64,000 nt of DNA from Limnoglobus roseus (GTDB lineage: Bacteria; Planctomycetota; Planctomycetia; Gemmatales; Gemmataceae): the NCBI RefSeq assembly GCF_008254045.1, contig NZ_CP042425.1, positions 1,612,001 to 1,676,000 of the forward strand, read 5' to 3'. The notes below the pieces were generated by a model that did no database searches, was not told where the DNA came from, and was given only the letters and a program-made list of their open reading frames with translations. This document shows positions 37,560 to 46,293 of this stretch, in pieces (position 1 is the first letter of the stretch; every line of letters starts with the position of its first letter). The translations under genes and the position numbers were made by a program.

Positions 37560-38458
37560 TCGCGAATCGGCTCTAACACCGCCCGCACGTCCTTCATCAT
37601 CACCTCGTCAACCGGCGAGGCCAACGCCTTCAAGTTTGCATCCAATTCACTCCGCTTTGCCGTGCCGGTGATCGTACTCGGAATCGCAGCCTCTCCGTAG
37701 CAGAACTGCATCCCGAGCGTGGCGATGTCTGCCCCGTGCTCACGGCAGAACGTCGCGGCGGCGGCACACGTCCGTTTCACCACATCGCCAGCCGGGTGCC
37801 ACGGCGGCGGCCCCTGATTCGTCAGCAACCCCATTGCCAGTGGACTGGCGTTCAGAACTCCGACACCGTGCGATTGCGCGACTGGTAGAAGCTCCGTGAG
37901 AAGCCGTTGGTTCTGCAAGTTGAAGTGACAGAACGAAATCACCACGTCCAATCGGCAGCGTTCGATGGCCTGTCGCAAGACGCCGAGTGGGTAGCACGAC
38001 ATGCCGACGAACCGACACTTGCCCTCAGTCTTGAATCGGTGCAGCACGTCGGCGGTGTCGGTGAAGACACGCTCCGGCTCGTCGGCGAACTCGATGTCGT
38101 GAGCGAGCAAGATGTCCACGGAATCGACCCGTAGCCGCCGCAGCGATGCTTCGAGCGACGCCCGCATGCCGGCCGGTGTGAAGTCGAACTGTTTCCGCGT
38201 CTGCCGCCCAGCCTTCGTGCAGATAAGCACCTTCTCGCGCCAACCGCCTTGCAACACCTCACCGAGAACCTCCTCGGACCGGCCCTCGCCGTAGAACGCC
38301 GACGTGTCGATCAGGTTGATGCCGGCGTCGATACCCGCGTGGATGGTGTCGGCTACCTCGCTCGCGCTGACCGGACCGTACTGCTGACCGATCGCCGCCC
38401 CGCCCATCGAGACGATGGAGACGCTGAGGCCGGTGTTCCCGAGGGGGCGGCGGTGCAT
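37535..38458 (-). CDS. Aldo/keto reductase
   Basis: 307 aa, a TIM-barrel NAD(P)H-dependent reductase. The catalytic tetrad is visible as D51 and Y56 (LIDTSAFYGEG), K82 (LICTKAGR) and H120 (DILLAHDIEF). The motif GRSEEVLGEVL and the overall pattern place it with the L-galactose/L-fucose/pyridoxal dehydrogenase branch. The substrate is unknown. It is convergent with the HD-GYP gene, with 25 bp of overlap between coding ends. Confidence 0.88.
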   Translation of the reverse strand: MHRRPLGNTGLSVSIVSMGGAAIGQQYGPVSASEVADTIHAGIDAGINLIDTSAFYGEGRSEEVLGEVLQGGWREKVLICTKAGRQTRKQFDFTPAGMRASLEASLRRLRVDSVDILLAHDIEFADEPERVFTDTADVLHRFKTEGKCRFVGMSCYPLGVLRQAIERCRLDVVISFCHFNLQNQRLLTELLPVAQSHGVGVLNASPLAMGLLTNQGPPPWHPAGDVVKRTCAAAATFCREHGADIATLGMQFCYGEAAIPSTITGTAKRSELDANLKALASPVDEVMMKDVRAVLEPIRDHVWSTGR

Positions 38459-38540
38459 GGTGGGTTCCCTGCGGCGGGTGAGGTTCGGCCCCGCTATTCT
38501 GCTAAACTAGTCGGCATTCGTCCCGATTTGTGAGGTGCGT

Positions 38541-39008
38541 GTGTCCGATCCCGGCACAGTTCTCAAACCGCCCAGGCCCCGGCCGGTCCAGGCCCGCGGC
38601 TTGAAGCGGCTCGTCTTCCTGAGCTTCGGCTGCCTTTTCGTGGCCATCGCGGTCGCGGGGGCACTCCTCCCCGGCATCCCGACGACGCCGTGGGTGTTGT
38701 CGGCCGCGTACTGCTTCGACCGCTCGTCGGACCGCTTCTCAAGGTGGCTCCGCCGTGCCCCCGTCTTCGGCAAGTTAATTGCCGATTGGGAGCGATACCG
38801 CGGCATCCGCCGGCCGATCAAGGTGATGGCCGTCTGCACCGTGGTGACGGTGGTGAGCCTGAGCATCATCTTCTCGGGGCTGCCGGTGTTCGTGAAGTGG
38901 ATGATCGGCGTGTGGGCGTGTATCGGCGTGTGTACGATCGTGTTCGTGGTGCCGACGGCGAAGATCGTGAATGACAACAGCCCGCCCGTTGTGACGGACG
39001 GGCTTTGA
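38541..39008 (+). CDS. DUF454 (YbaN-like) inner-membrane protein
   Basis: 155 aa from a GTG with a tgagg site 5 bp upstream; another GTG lies 6 bp earlier. The DUF454 signature is clear: FLSFGCLFVAIAVAGALLPG, then PTTPWVLSAAYCFDRSSDRF and FGKLIADWERYRGIRRPIK. It has about four hydrophobic helices. The function of the family is unknown. The end overlaps a shared hairpin with the convergent DUF932-like gene, with 6 bp between the stops. Confidence 0.85.
   Translation: MSDPGTVLKPPRPRPVQARGLKRLVFLSFGCLFVAIAVAGALLPGIPTTPWVLSAAYCFDRSSDRFSRWLRRAPVFGKLIADWERYRGIRRPIKVMAVCTVVTVVSLSIIFSGLPVFVKWMIGVWACIGVCTIVFVVPTAKIVNDNSPPVVTDGL
38979..39004. terminator. Hairpin shared by two convergent genes
   Basis: Arms at 38979-38988 and 38995-39004 pair over 10 bp with one mismatch. 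It overlaps the end of the DUF454 gene and lies next to the stop of the DUF932-like gene at 39015. Confidence 0.55.
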
Positions 39009-39014
39009 CTCCCC

Positions 39015-40154
39015 TCACTTCTTTCGCTTCGAGGCCACCGTCCGGGCGGAACTGTCGATGAAGAAATCCTTCCAGTCCGCGAACTGATCGGCTGTGCCTT
39101 CGAGGTCGTACTCGCCGCTAACGAGGTCGCCGATGTAGGCTTGTAGTTTCCGGCCGCCGGTCGGCTTCGCGTGGTGGGTGGCCAACTCGCTCGCGAAGTT
39201 CAGCAGGTCGTACACGCGGCAGGCTGTCGGTAGTGTCCGCTGGCGCTTGGCGCTGAGCGCGTCCATGTTCGCAAGGCCGTAGATGCTCGTGAGGTCGCCG
39301 GCCATCTTGCCGAAAGCGTGCATCACCGGCGTGTCCCCAAGATTCGCCCCGTCACCGCCCTTGACCGGCATCCGGTTCGGCAACTCGCGGGCGGTCAACA
39401 TCCCGGACACGGTGCGGGCCAGGCGTGCGACTTCGTGAACCGACGCCCATGACTTGGTCGACGACTCGAATCGCTGACGGAGGGCAGCAAAGCCTTCCTC
39501 GTTGTTAAACCCTTCGAGTGCCCGTTCGAGGCCGAAGCTCGCGTTCGCCCCGCCACGACCGAGGCTGATCTCGCTGCGGAACGCCGGCGTCATCGCAATG
39601 GCCCCGTTGCTGCAAATCTGCCGGAGCATCGCAAGGTACACCGCCGGCCGGCCGAAACCGTCGATCGGGGTTTCGATGACGTATTGGGCCTCGAAGCCAT
39701 CGCCGCTGATCGTGAACGGGCTGCTGTGCCGCGGTACGTGGTAGCTGCGGACGATGCCGTCGTGGTAGGTGTGGTCCTTCGCCCGGTAGCGCGTGAGCAG
39801 ATTCTCCAACTCGTCATTCAAGACGACGCCGGTCTTCGGGTTCGACACTGCGAGCAATGTCGGCGGCGTGCCCTCGGCCCCGTTTTCGAGGCAGTAACGA
39901 ATCTTGTCGTCCGGCGCTTTCGTGCTGATGCGGCGGAAGACTTCCTCGTGGGAGAAGTAGCGGAAGATATTGTGCGTGAACCCGAACCGGATCTGGAGGC
40001 TGTTCCAGAATCGCTTGCCGGGTTTCACCGGGCGGTCCTTCAGCGTCAGCGTGTTCGTGAACTTCACGCTGTTTATCCGGTCCGGGGCGTCTTCCACGGG
40101 CGGAACTTGCAGGTCACGAAGGCGACAGGTGCCGTACTCGAAGGTCGTGGTCAT
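39015..40154 (-). CDS. DUF932-like phage/plasmid-type protein
   Basis: 379 aa from MTTTFEYGTC, with an aagga site. The segment LRQICSNGAIAM (about residues 177-188) matches the conserved R-x-x-C-S/T-N-G element of DUF932 (phage/plasmid-like protein TIGR03299) proteins, and the spacing of FGRPAVYLAM and the preceding beta-rich domain agree with them. The family is found on phages, plasmids and in chromosomal islands and has no known activity. The upstream gene on the same strand is an SF2 helicase, 95 bp away across a long hairpin, which suggests a two-gene unit. Confidence 0.65.
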   Translation of the reverse strand: MTTTFEYGTCRLRDLQVPPVEDAPDRINSVKFTNTLTLKDRPVKPGKRFWNSLQIRFGFTHNIFRYFSHEEVFRRISTKAPDDKIRYCLENGAEGTPPTLLAVSNPKTGVVLNDELENLLTRYRAKDHTYHDGIVRSYHVPRHSSPFTISGDGFEAQYVIETPIDGFGRPAVYLAMLRQICSNGAIAMTPAFRSEISLGRGGANASFGLERALEGFNNEEGFAALRQRFESSTKSWASVHEVARLARTVSGMLTARELPNRMPVKGGDGANLGDTPVMHAFGKMAGDLTSIYGLANMDALSAKRQRTLPTACRVYDLLNFASELATHHAKPTGGRKLQAYIGDLVSGEYDLEGTADQFADWKDFFIDSSARTVASKRKK

Positions 40155-40195
40155 GGGAAATCCTTCCGGGTGTTGAGGGAATCGAGAATCGTTTT

Positions 40196-40245
40196 GCCGC
40201 AGAGGGCTGCGGATCAACGCAGAGTTCTGTGCGTGGATCTGCGGC
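40196..40245. repeat. Long hairpin between helicase and DUF932-like genes
   Basis: The best stem is 40206-40221 with 40230-40245 (16 bp with two G-T pairs and one mismatch, 8-nt loop). An alternative outer arm at 40196-40203 can replace part of it by pairing with 40238-40245. The mutually exclusive arms could in principle switch. It lies in the 95-bp space between the two genes of the unit. Confidence 0.55.
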
Positions 40246-40249
40246 GAAA

Positions 40250-41356
40250 TTAGGCTTCCGAACGCTCGTGCATCCGGGTCGGGGTGGTTCGCTTCTTGAG
40301 GAACTCGGGCAGGTCCACCTGCGTCTTGGCCAGTGCCCGCATCGTGTTGACGGCCACCTGTTGGATGCGCGGGTTGACTTGCAGGGACCGCCAGTCGTTG
40401 TCCTGCCACACGTATTGCAGTTCGGCCGACGCCGTGCGGATGAAGGGCCACCGCGTCTTCTGGCACTGCACGATGTTCTTCGTCGGCACGTCAGCGTGCT
40501 TCCGCAGCACGCGCCCGCACATCTGCACGGTGATGCCCTTCTCGCTCGGCCGGCAGAACACCGTTTGGAGGCTCGGGCAGTCGAACCCTTCCGCGAGGAC
40601 GATGCAGTTCACGAGCACGTCCACTTTGCCGTTCTCGAACCCTTCCAGTTGCGCGTCGCGATCGCCAGTGGCGGTCACCACTTCGACCCGCACGCCGGCC
40701 TTGCGGAGAATCGCGGCGGCCCGTTCGCACTGCGGGATGGTGTGGAAGTAAAAGACCGTCTTGCCCCAGCGGTCACGCTCGCGCAGGTAGAACTCGGTGG
40801 CGCTCTCCGGGGTGTACGCGGGAATGGTGAAGTGCCGGAACTTCGAGAGGTAGCCGTCGTCAATCAGCGTGCGGATGCCGGCGTCGCGGATGCTAGTGTC
40901 GAAGCAGAGTTTCACTTTGTCGGCCCGGAACGGCGTGGCTGACAGACCGAGGATGTACCGCGGCCGGATGACGTTGTGCAGGTGGGCCATGCTGCCGGCC
41001 GCGTCGTGCTGAGCTTCATCGACAACGAGCAGGTCGAGGTTCGCCGGCGGGTTCTTCTCGAACATCGAGATGAACTCTGCTGTGATTGGGATGCCGCGCT
41101 CGGCCGCTTCGGCCTTCGCCTGGGCGAGCAGGTACCGCCGCATCGCCACCCAGCCGACGCGGATGCCGAGTTGCTTCTGAAGGCCGGCCGCGATGAGGAG
41201 GCCCATCACGGTCTTGCCGCTGCCAGTCGGGCTTTCGACCAGGATCGAGCGGAGTTGCTTGTTCAGGTACAGGTCGAGGGCCTTGCCGACGATGCGGGCC
41301 TGGTAGGGTCGCGGGTACACGGCCGTACCGCGAATCAGGTCGTCGATTGTGACCAT
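40250..41356 (-). CDS. SF2 DEAD/DEAH-like helicase
   Basis: 368 aa from the ATG giving MVTIDDLIRG; a GTG 5 codons upstream is possible. It is a compact superfamily-2 enzyme of the type III restriction/RecG-like group: Q-type RPYQARIV, Walker A SPTGSGKT (42-49), DEAQ (113-116), SAT (139-141), and motif VI QMCGRVLR (278-285). Both RecA-like lobes are present, but there is no extra nuclease or methylase domain. ATP-driven remodelling of nucleic acid is expected. Only 95 bp separate it from the DUF932-like gene, so they probably act together. Confidence 0.88.
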   Translation of the reverse strand: MVTIDDLIRGTAVYPRPYQARIVGKALDLYLNKQLRSILVESPTGSGKTVMGLLIAAGLQKQLGIRVGWVAMRRYLLAQAKAEAAERGIPITAEFISMFEKNPPANLDLLVVDEAQHDAAGSMAHLHNVIRPRYILGLSATPFRADKVKLCFDTSIRDAGIRTLIDDGYLSKFRHFTIPAYTPESATEFYLRERDRWGKTVFYFHTIPQCERAAAILRKAGVRVEVVTATGDRDAQLEGFENGKVDVLVNCIVLAEGFDCPSLQTVFCRPSEKGITVQMCGRVLRKHADVPTKNIVQCQKTRWPFIRTASAELQYVWQDNDWRSLQVNPRIQQVAVNTMRALAKTQVDLPEFLKKRTTPTRMHERSEA

Positions 41357-41490
41357 CGGTTTGCCCGCCACGAGTTGTTGTTGGTGTGGAGGGGTTATCC
41401 CAAAAAAATGTTCGCGCGCCGAGGTCCGTAGGAGTTCGTTCGATTTTCCGATTTCCCCTACAATCTCCGCAGACTCACCCCGGAGACGCC

Positions 41491-42738
41491 ATGCGATTGC
41501 TCCTCTCGCTCGCCGTGTTGACCTTGTCTCTCGCTTCCGTTCGTGCCGACACGCCGGAGGAAGTCTTCTCGAAGCGCATCGTGCCGATCTTCAAGTCGCC
41601 GAACCCGTCGAGTTGCACCCAGTGCCACCTCAGCGGCGTGGACCTGAAGGACTACATCCGGCCGTCGCACCGCGAGACGTTCCTGTCGCTCCGCGATCAG
41701 GGGTTGGTCGATCTCGATCACCCCGAGAAGTCAAAAATCCTGCACCTCATCGACATGGGCAAGGACGCAAAAAAGGCGACAGACATCCAACAGAAAAACC
41801 GCACGGCCGAGTACGAGGCGTTCGCGGCGTGGGTGAAGGCGAGTTGTGCCGACGCGACCCTCCGCACGGCCCCGAAGCTTGCGGCTACGAACCTGGCGAA
41901 GCCCGCGAAGCCGAACGAGGTGATCCGTCACGCGCGAACGGACCGGGTGATGGAATCGTTCGAGAACACGGTCTGGGCGCTGCGGTTCCGCTGTGCGAGT
42001 TGCCACACCACGGAAGCCGTCGAGAAGCGGGCAAAAGAGAAGCCCCTGGAATCGCTCGGGGCAAACATGGCCTGGATCCGGCCGACCGCTGAGGAGACGC
42101 TGGCATACCTCACGAAGTCGCGGTTGGTGGATGCGAAGAACCCTGAGCGAAGCCTGTTACTCTTGAAGCCGCTGAACGACGAGATCAAACACGGTGGCGG
42201 TGTGAAGTTCGTCGTCGGCGATCAGGGGTACAAGGCGTACCGCAGTTTCGTGGACGACTACGCCGCTGTGGTGAACGGGATGTACGCGAAGTCCGACGAG
42301 TTACCGAAGAAGCTAAACGTGGTCCAGTTCGGCACCCAATCGTGGTTGAAGATTCAGAACACACCGCCCGCCTGGGCCGACAAGTACATGGCCGTCAAAC
42401 TGTATGCCTGGGATACTACCACGAAGAAATGGCAGGCGAATCCCGTCGCGACGACCGACCGCAAGGTGTGGGGCGGCGGCAAACTCTGGCAGCACAACCT
42501 GACGCTCCTCACGACGCCCGATTCCGCCGACGCGAAGAAGTGGAAGACCGCCACACCGACACTGCCGGGTGGTAAGTACCTCGTCAAAGTCTACCTCGAC
42601 GCGACCGACCGACTGGCAAAGGATTGGAAGGCCGAACTGAGCGACGACGACTTCGTCGGTGAAGCCGTCGTCGAGTCTCAGTGGCCGACCGGCTACGGCA
42701 AGATGACCGTGCTGGACGCGACGGCGGTCAAGAAATAG
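41491..42738 (+). CDS. Secreted dihaem cytochrome c-like protein
   Basis: 415 aa from MRLLLSLAVL with a ggag site. A signal peptide (to about residue 19) precedes two CxxCH haem-binding motifs: C42-T-Q-C45-H46 and C168-A-S-C171-H172. The region VFSKRIVPIFKSPNPSSC resembles the N-terminal cytochrome-type (PSCyt1) domain typical of planctomycetes. The C-terminal ~200 residues, with TPPAWADKYMAVKLYAWD and LPGGKYLVKVYLD, look like a beta-rich domain of unknown function. It is probably a periplasmic electron carrier or oxidoreductase subunit. It stands alone, divergent from the helicase. Confidence 0.82.
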   Translation: MRLLLSLAVLTLSLASVRADTPEEVFSKRIVPIFKSPNPSSCTQCHLSGVDLKDYIRPSHRETFLSLRDQGLVDLDHPEKSKILHLIDMGKDAKKATDIQQKNRTAEYEAFAAWVKASCADATLRTAPKLAATNLAKPAKPNEVIRHARTDRVMESFENTVWALRFRCASCHTTEAVEKRAKEKPLESLGANMAWIRPTAEETLAYLTKSRLVDAKNPERSLLLLKPLNDEIKHGGGVKFVVGDQGYKAYRSFVDDYAAVVNGMYAKSDELPKKLNVVQFGTQSWLKIQNTPPAWADKYMAVKLYAWDTTTKKWQANPVATTDRKVWGGGKLWQHNLTLLTTPDSADAKKWKTATPTLPGGKYLVKVYLDATDRLAKDWKAELSDDDFVGEAVVESQWPTGYGKMTVLDATAVKK

Positions 42739-42750
42739 CCCGATCGGGGG

Positions 42751-43701
42751 TCAAAAGTCCCCCGTCACTTCGCCCGCGGTCATCGTGCAAAGTGCGGAAA
42801 GGGTCACGAGCGAGATCGAGTCCCGCACGAATTGCACATGGCCGTCGGCGAACAACATGTTCCCGCCGCCGGTGTGGAAACTATAAGGCTCGTTGTCATT
42901 CTTCTTGTTCATGGACACGTTACACGCCACGCCGCACCCCTCTGTTGAGGCGTCCGGCATGGCCCCGTCCAGGCTGAACGGCCCTTCACTGTCGATCCAC
43001 CCAATGCCCTGGTCGTTGGTGAGGGCAATATCCGCCGTGCGGTTCCGGTAAACCATCGGGCGACCGGCGGCCTCCACAACCATAATTGTGTTCGACGTAC
43101 CGTCGGAGATCTGTACCATTGCCGTCCGCGAGTTCCGAGACATGACCGAGAAGCGGGTGGCGGTCGTGTACTGCGCGGCCGTGGTCGGCAGGTGCGGGTT
43201 AATCGACGTGGGTTGAACGCCGAGGATCGCCTCGTAGTCGGTACCGGCGAGCGCGTTCGAGAAGGTCATCGCCGGCCGCGGTGCCTTGGCGACGGCCGTT
43301 GTCACGACTGCCCGGCCGGGGGTACTCGGGCACTGGTACGTCTTCACGACAACGGCCCCCGCCGTCAGGTTGTTCCCCTCCCACCAGTTCACGTTGAAGT
43401 CGTAAAGCGACTTGAGATTCTCCTGTTCGATGTACGGCAACGTGAGGGGTCGCCAGCCGACGTATTTGCCCGCAGGGTTGCCGGGGCCGGCGACCGTCCA
43501 CCCGGACGCGGGGAAGACCGTATTCGCGTCGTGGAACCCGTGCAACGCCAGACCGAGTTGCTTCAGGTTGTTCAGGCACTGGGCACGGGCCGCGGCCTCG
43601 CGCACCTTTTGTACGGCGGGCAGGAGTAGCCCAATCAGGATGGCGATGATCGCGATAACGACGAGCAGTTCGATCAGCGTAAAAGCGTGGCGGCGCTTCA
43701 T
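42751..43701 (-). CDS. DUF1559 prepilin-like protein
   Basis: 316 aa from [11 protein letters not shown], with a gagg site. The N-terminus is a type IV prepilin/pseudopilin signal: a short basic leader, then [20 protein letters not shown], cleaved before Phe and methylated. Next comes [20 protein letters not shown], the standard opening of planctomycete DUF1559 proteins. The C-terminus has the conserved [20 protein letters not shown]1559 proteins are numerous in this phylum and are thought to form surface or periplasmic fibres; the individual role is unknown. Confidence 0.93.
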   Translation of the reverse strand: MKRRHAFTLIELLVVIAIIAILIGLLLPAVQKVREAAARAQCLNNLKQLGLALHGFHDANTVFPASGWTVAGPGNPAGKYVGWRPLTLPYIEQENLKSLYDFNVNWWEGNNLTAGAVVVKTYQCPSTPGRAVVTTAVAKAPRPAMTFSNALAGTDYEAILGVQPTSINPHLPTTAAQYTTATRFSVMSRNSRTAMVQISDGTSNTIMVVEAAGRPMVYRNRTADIALTNDQGIGWIDSEGPFSLDGAMPDASTEGCGVACNVSMNKKNDNEPYSFHTGGGNMLFADGHVQFVRDSISLVTLSALCTMTAGEVTGDF

Positions 43702-43894
43702 GGCTGGACCTCGGGGGGATAGGGAAACCAAGGTGACTTTATCAGGTTCGCGGAAGGGAATGGGTTGAGAATCGGGCAGACATCGAAATTCTTCGAGAAA
43801 AGGATCGCACTAATTTCTCGGGAGGAGCCCCGAAAAGTTGCTAAGCTGGTCTTCCGATGATCAGTCCTTCCCTGTTGTTCTCCGGAACCTTCCT

Positions 43895-44308
43895 ATGTCG
43901 AGCAAAGTTGATACTCTCCGGGCCGCCTACCAGCGGTGGGACGATACGCGCGCCGCCGACGATTCCGTCTGGCTCGACCTGATCGGCGACGGCTTCGTGC
44001 TACGCTCAATCGGCGACGGGAAGAAGGGGATGGAGTTCTCGGCCCAGCGGGCCGGCCGCGAGGAGATGCACCAATATTTCGCGGGGTTGCGGAACGACTG
44101 GACGATGGAGTTCTACCGCCCCGACGAGTTCATTGAGCAGGGTGACCGAGTCGTGGTGTACGGCGAATGCGCCTGGACGAACAAGCACACCGGCAAGACC
44201 GCTCGGACGCCGGTTGTGGCCCTGTGGAAGTTTCGCGACGGCAAGGCCATCGAGTTCTTTGAGTTCTACGACACGGCGGCCGCGTTCGCGGCGGCGAAGC
44301 CTGATTAA
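43895..44308 (+). CDS. NTF2/SnoaL-like fold protein
   Basis: 137 aa from MSSKVDTLRA. The pattern of an N-terminal helix (YQRWDDTRAADDSVWLDLI), central VVYGECAWTNKHTGKTARTP and the C-terminal strand pair ALWKFRDGKAIEFFEFYD is that of SnoaL-like cone-shaped proteins. Members are small hydrolases, isomerases or ligand-binding proteins, and no catalytic residue can be named from sequence. It is divergent from the DUF1559 gene and convergent with the DUF1579-like gene. Confidence 0.8.
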   Translation: MSSKVDTLRAAYQRWDDTRAADDSVWLDLIGDGFVLRSIGDGKKGMEFSAQRAGREEMHQYFAGLRNDWTMEFYRPDEFIEQGDRVVVYGECAWTNKHTGKTARTPVVALWKFRDGKAIEFFEFYDTAAAFAAAKPD

Positions 44309-44340
44309 CCCGGATCGGGCGGGGCAGTGGGGTACGAAAA

Positions 44341-44365
44341 AACCTCGGCGGGTTCCGCCGAGGTT
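44341..44365 (-). terminator. Rho-independent terminator of the DUF1579-like gene
   Basis: Perfect 11-bp stem (44341-44351 with 44355-44365, 3-nt loop), followed on the minus strand by TTTTTTCG. This is the clearest U-tract terminator on the minus strand in the window. Confidence 0.88.
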
Positions 44366-44386
44366 CTCCGTGTGTCGGGGCACCGG

Positions 44387-44989
44387 TTACTTCTTCGTCA
44401 TCGCGAGTTCCATCACCTGTCGTTCCGTGCCGTCGGCGGCAATCGAGAACTGCTTGTGGACGATCTTCTTGCCGTCGTCTTCCAAGGTCGTGATCGTCTT
44501 CGACTTTCGCATTTCCGGTTCGGCCCCGAGGCCCGAGCCGAAGAGTTCGATCTTCTCGCCCGTGAACTTCTCCTTGCTCTTGCGGAAGGACATCCGCGTC
44601 TGGCGGGAGTCGATCCAGCTACTCGTGAACAGGGCCGTGTCCGGCTCGAAGCCGATCACGCCCGTCCCGGTGGACTTACCGGCCGTCCCCTCGAACGTGA
44701 ACTCGGACCGCAAGAATCGACCCGCGTGGATCATTTCCTGCTTACAGGTTCCCTTGCTCACGCTCGGTTGACCACCGTCCCGCGGGAAGAACTTCTTCTC
44801 GACGGCCCAGTCTCCCACGAATTTTTCAAGGAACTTCTGGCCGGCACCGGGACCGGACCTCGGTTCGAAGGCTTGTTGCGGATCCTTCTTCGCGTCGTCC
44901 TTTTTTCCGGGCGGCGGTTGTTGCGCCCCGGCCAAAATGGCCAGGGCGAAAAAGCACGCCATGACGGTGATCGCACGCCATTGCCTCAT
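44387..44989 (-). CDS. Exported DUF1579-like protein
   Basis: 200 aa with a signal peptide (ITVMACFFALAILAGAQ). The mature part opens with a Lys/Asp/Pro linker, then FLEKFVGDWAVEKKFF, the start of DUF1579-type beta-barrel domains that resemble lipocalin-like folds, followed by GRFLRSEFTFEG and TSSWIDSRQTRMSFRKS. The function is unknown. It ends at a strong terminator and follows 17 bp after the start side of the second DUF1559 gene. Confidence 0.78.
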   Translation of the reverse strand: MRQWRAITVMACFFALAILAGAQQPPPGKKDDAKKDPQQAFEPRSGPGAGQKFLEKFVGDWAVEKKFFPRDGGQPSVSKGTCKQEMIHAGRFLRSEFTFEGTAGKSTGTGVIGFEPDTALFTSSWIDSRQTRMSFRKSKEKFTGEKIELFGSGLGAEPEMRKSKTITTLEDDGKKIVHKQFSIAADGTERQVMELAMTKK

Positions 44990-45006
44990 CGTCGGTCCTC
45001 AGGGAA

Positions 45007-46026
45007 TTAGAAATCGGTCGGGGTTACTTCGCCGCCGTTGCGACTGCCGACGGCCCGCCACGCATAAGGGTCGATCGTGTTCCGGACCGTCCGCACAGAA
45101 CCGTCCATGAACAGTGCGTTCACCACGCCGGTGTGGAAGCTCCGGGACGTGACGGCGTCGAAACTAATCCGCGTCGGCGACCCTTCGTTGCCGGACAGTT
45201 GGTCCACATCGTAGTCGGTCCCCGCGCTGTTGTAGATCACTTTCGTGTTCGGCGGCAGGACGAACGTCATACCCATGTGGAAGGTCTGGGCTTCCGTCCA
45301 GCCGGTGTGGCCGCTGGGGGTGGTACCGAGGGTGCCGCCGAGGGCGACGACGTCTGCGGCAGTCGGGTTCGGGATCGGCGTTGTGGCCGGCAGGCTGGCA
45401 TTTGACTTGAGGTTATAAGTGTACGCCTTCACCTCGGCGAACCCGACGGTGTTTGAGGTGCCGTCCGTAATACTCGCGACGCTGACACTGTTCGTCAGGC
45501 TCGTCGAGAAGGTCATGGCCCCGTCCCCGCCCTGGCCGGTCGTCGGGTTCCAGGCCATCCAGGTTCCGACGGCCGCGGCATAAGTGGTCGGCCAGCGGTT
45601 GATCGACGACGGACCGGTCGTGCCGGTGGCCGCCTTCTGCATGTCGTTCACTTCGCTCGGGCAGACGTAAACCGGGATTCGCTGCCGGGTGACGATGTCC
45701 TGGACGTTGGCGTTCATCGTGAAATCGACTTGGTTGAACGTGTTGCCGCCCTCGATGTATGGCAGGATGCGCGTGTGGGCGGACCATGCGTCGCCGGCGG
45801 TGGCATTGGCCGGGTAAACACCCGCGGGCGGGAACCGCCCGTTGGTCAGTTCGTAATTGTGGAGGGCCAGCCCGATTTGCTTCAGGTTGTTTTGGCACTT
45901 TGCCCGGGCGGCGGCCTCGCGGACTTTCTGAACGGCGGGGAGTAACAGGCCAATAAGAATTGCGATGATTGCGATTACGACCAACAGTTCAATCAAAGTG
46001 AAACCACGGCGAGTGCGAACCAGCAT
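45007..46026 (-). CDS. DUF1559 prepilin-like protein (second copy)
   Basis: 339 aa from [13 protein letters not shown] with a ggag site. It has the prepilin leader [20 protein letters not shown] and the [20 protein letters not shown] opening, nearly the same as the copy at 42751-43701 over the first 60 residues. The rest diverges, with an Asn/Thr/Gly-rich middle and the conserved C-terminal [20 protein letters not shown]. As with other DUF1559 proteins, an exported fibre-like or cell-surface role is presumed. Confidence 0.93.
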   Translation of the reverse strand: MLVRTRRGFTLIELLVVIAIIAILIGLLLPAVQKVREAAARAKCQNNLKQIGLALHNYELTNGRFPPAGVYPANATAGDAWSAHTRILPYIEGGNTFNQVDFTMNANVQDIVTRQRIPVYVCPSEVNDMQKAATGTTGPSSINRWPTTYAAAVGTWMAWNPTTGQGGDGAMTFSTSLTNSVSVASITDGTSNTVGFAEVKAYTYNLKSNASLPATTPIPNPTAADVVALGGTLGTTPSGHTGWTEAQTFHMGMTFVLPPNTKVIYNSAGTDYDVDQLSGNEGSPTRISFDAVTSRSFHTGVVNALFMDGSVRTVRNTIDPYAWRAVGSRNGGEVTPTDF

Positions 46027-46293
46027 TGCTAATGCTCCGGAAAAGTTATGGCGTCGGTCCCAATTGACCAACATGATACCCGGTCAGATTTTCGAGAGAA
46101 TGGTAATATACACAGATTCTAGCGATTTGGGGAATGAGAAGACGGCACAATCCGAAACGCTCGAAGCCAGTATGTTGGTCCCCTTTCGCCCGGCCACCCG
46201 CGGCGTGTGCCGTTGCTCAGTCCGCCCCTTCTCTATAGCTTGACGAAAACGTCCTGCCCATCGCGCACCCATTCGCCTTTCCCCGGAGTTACC

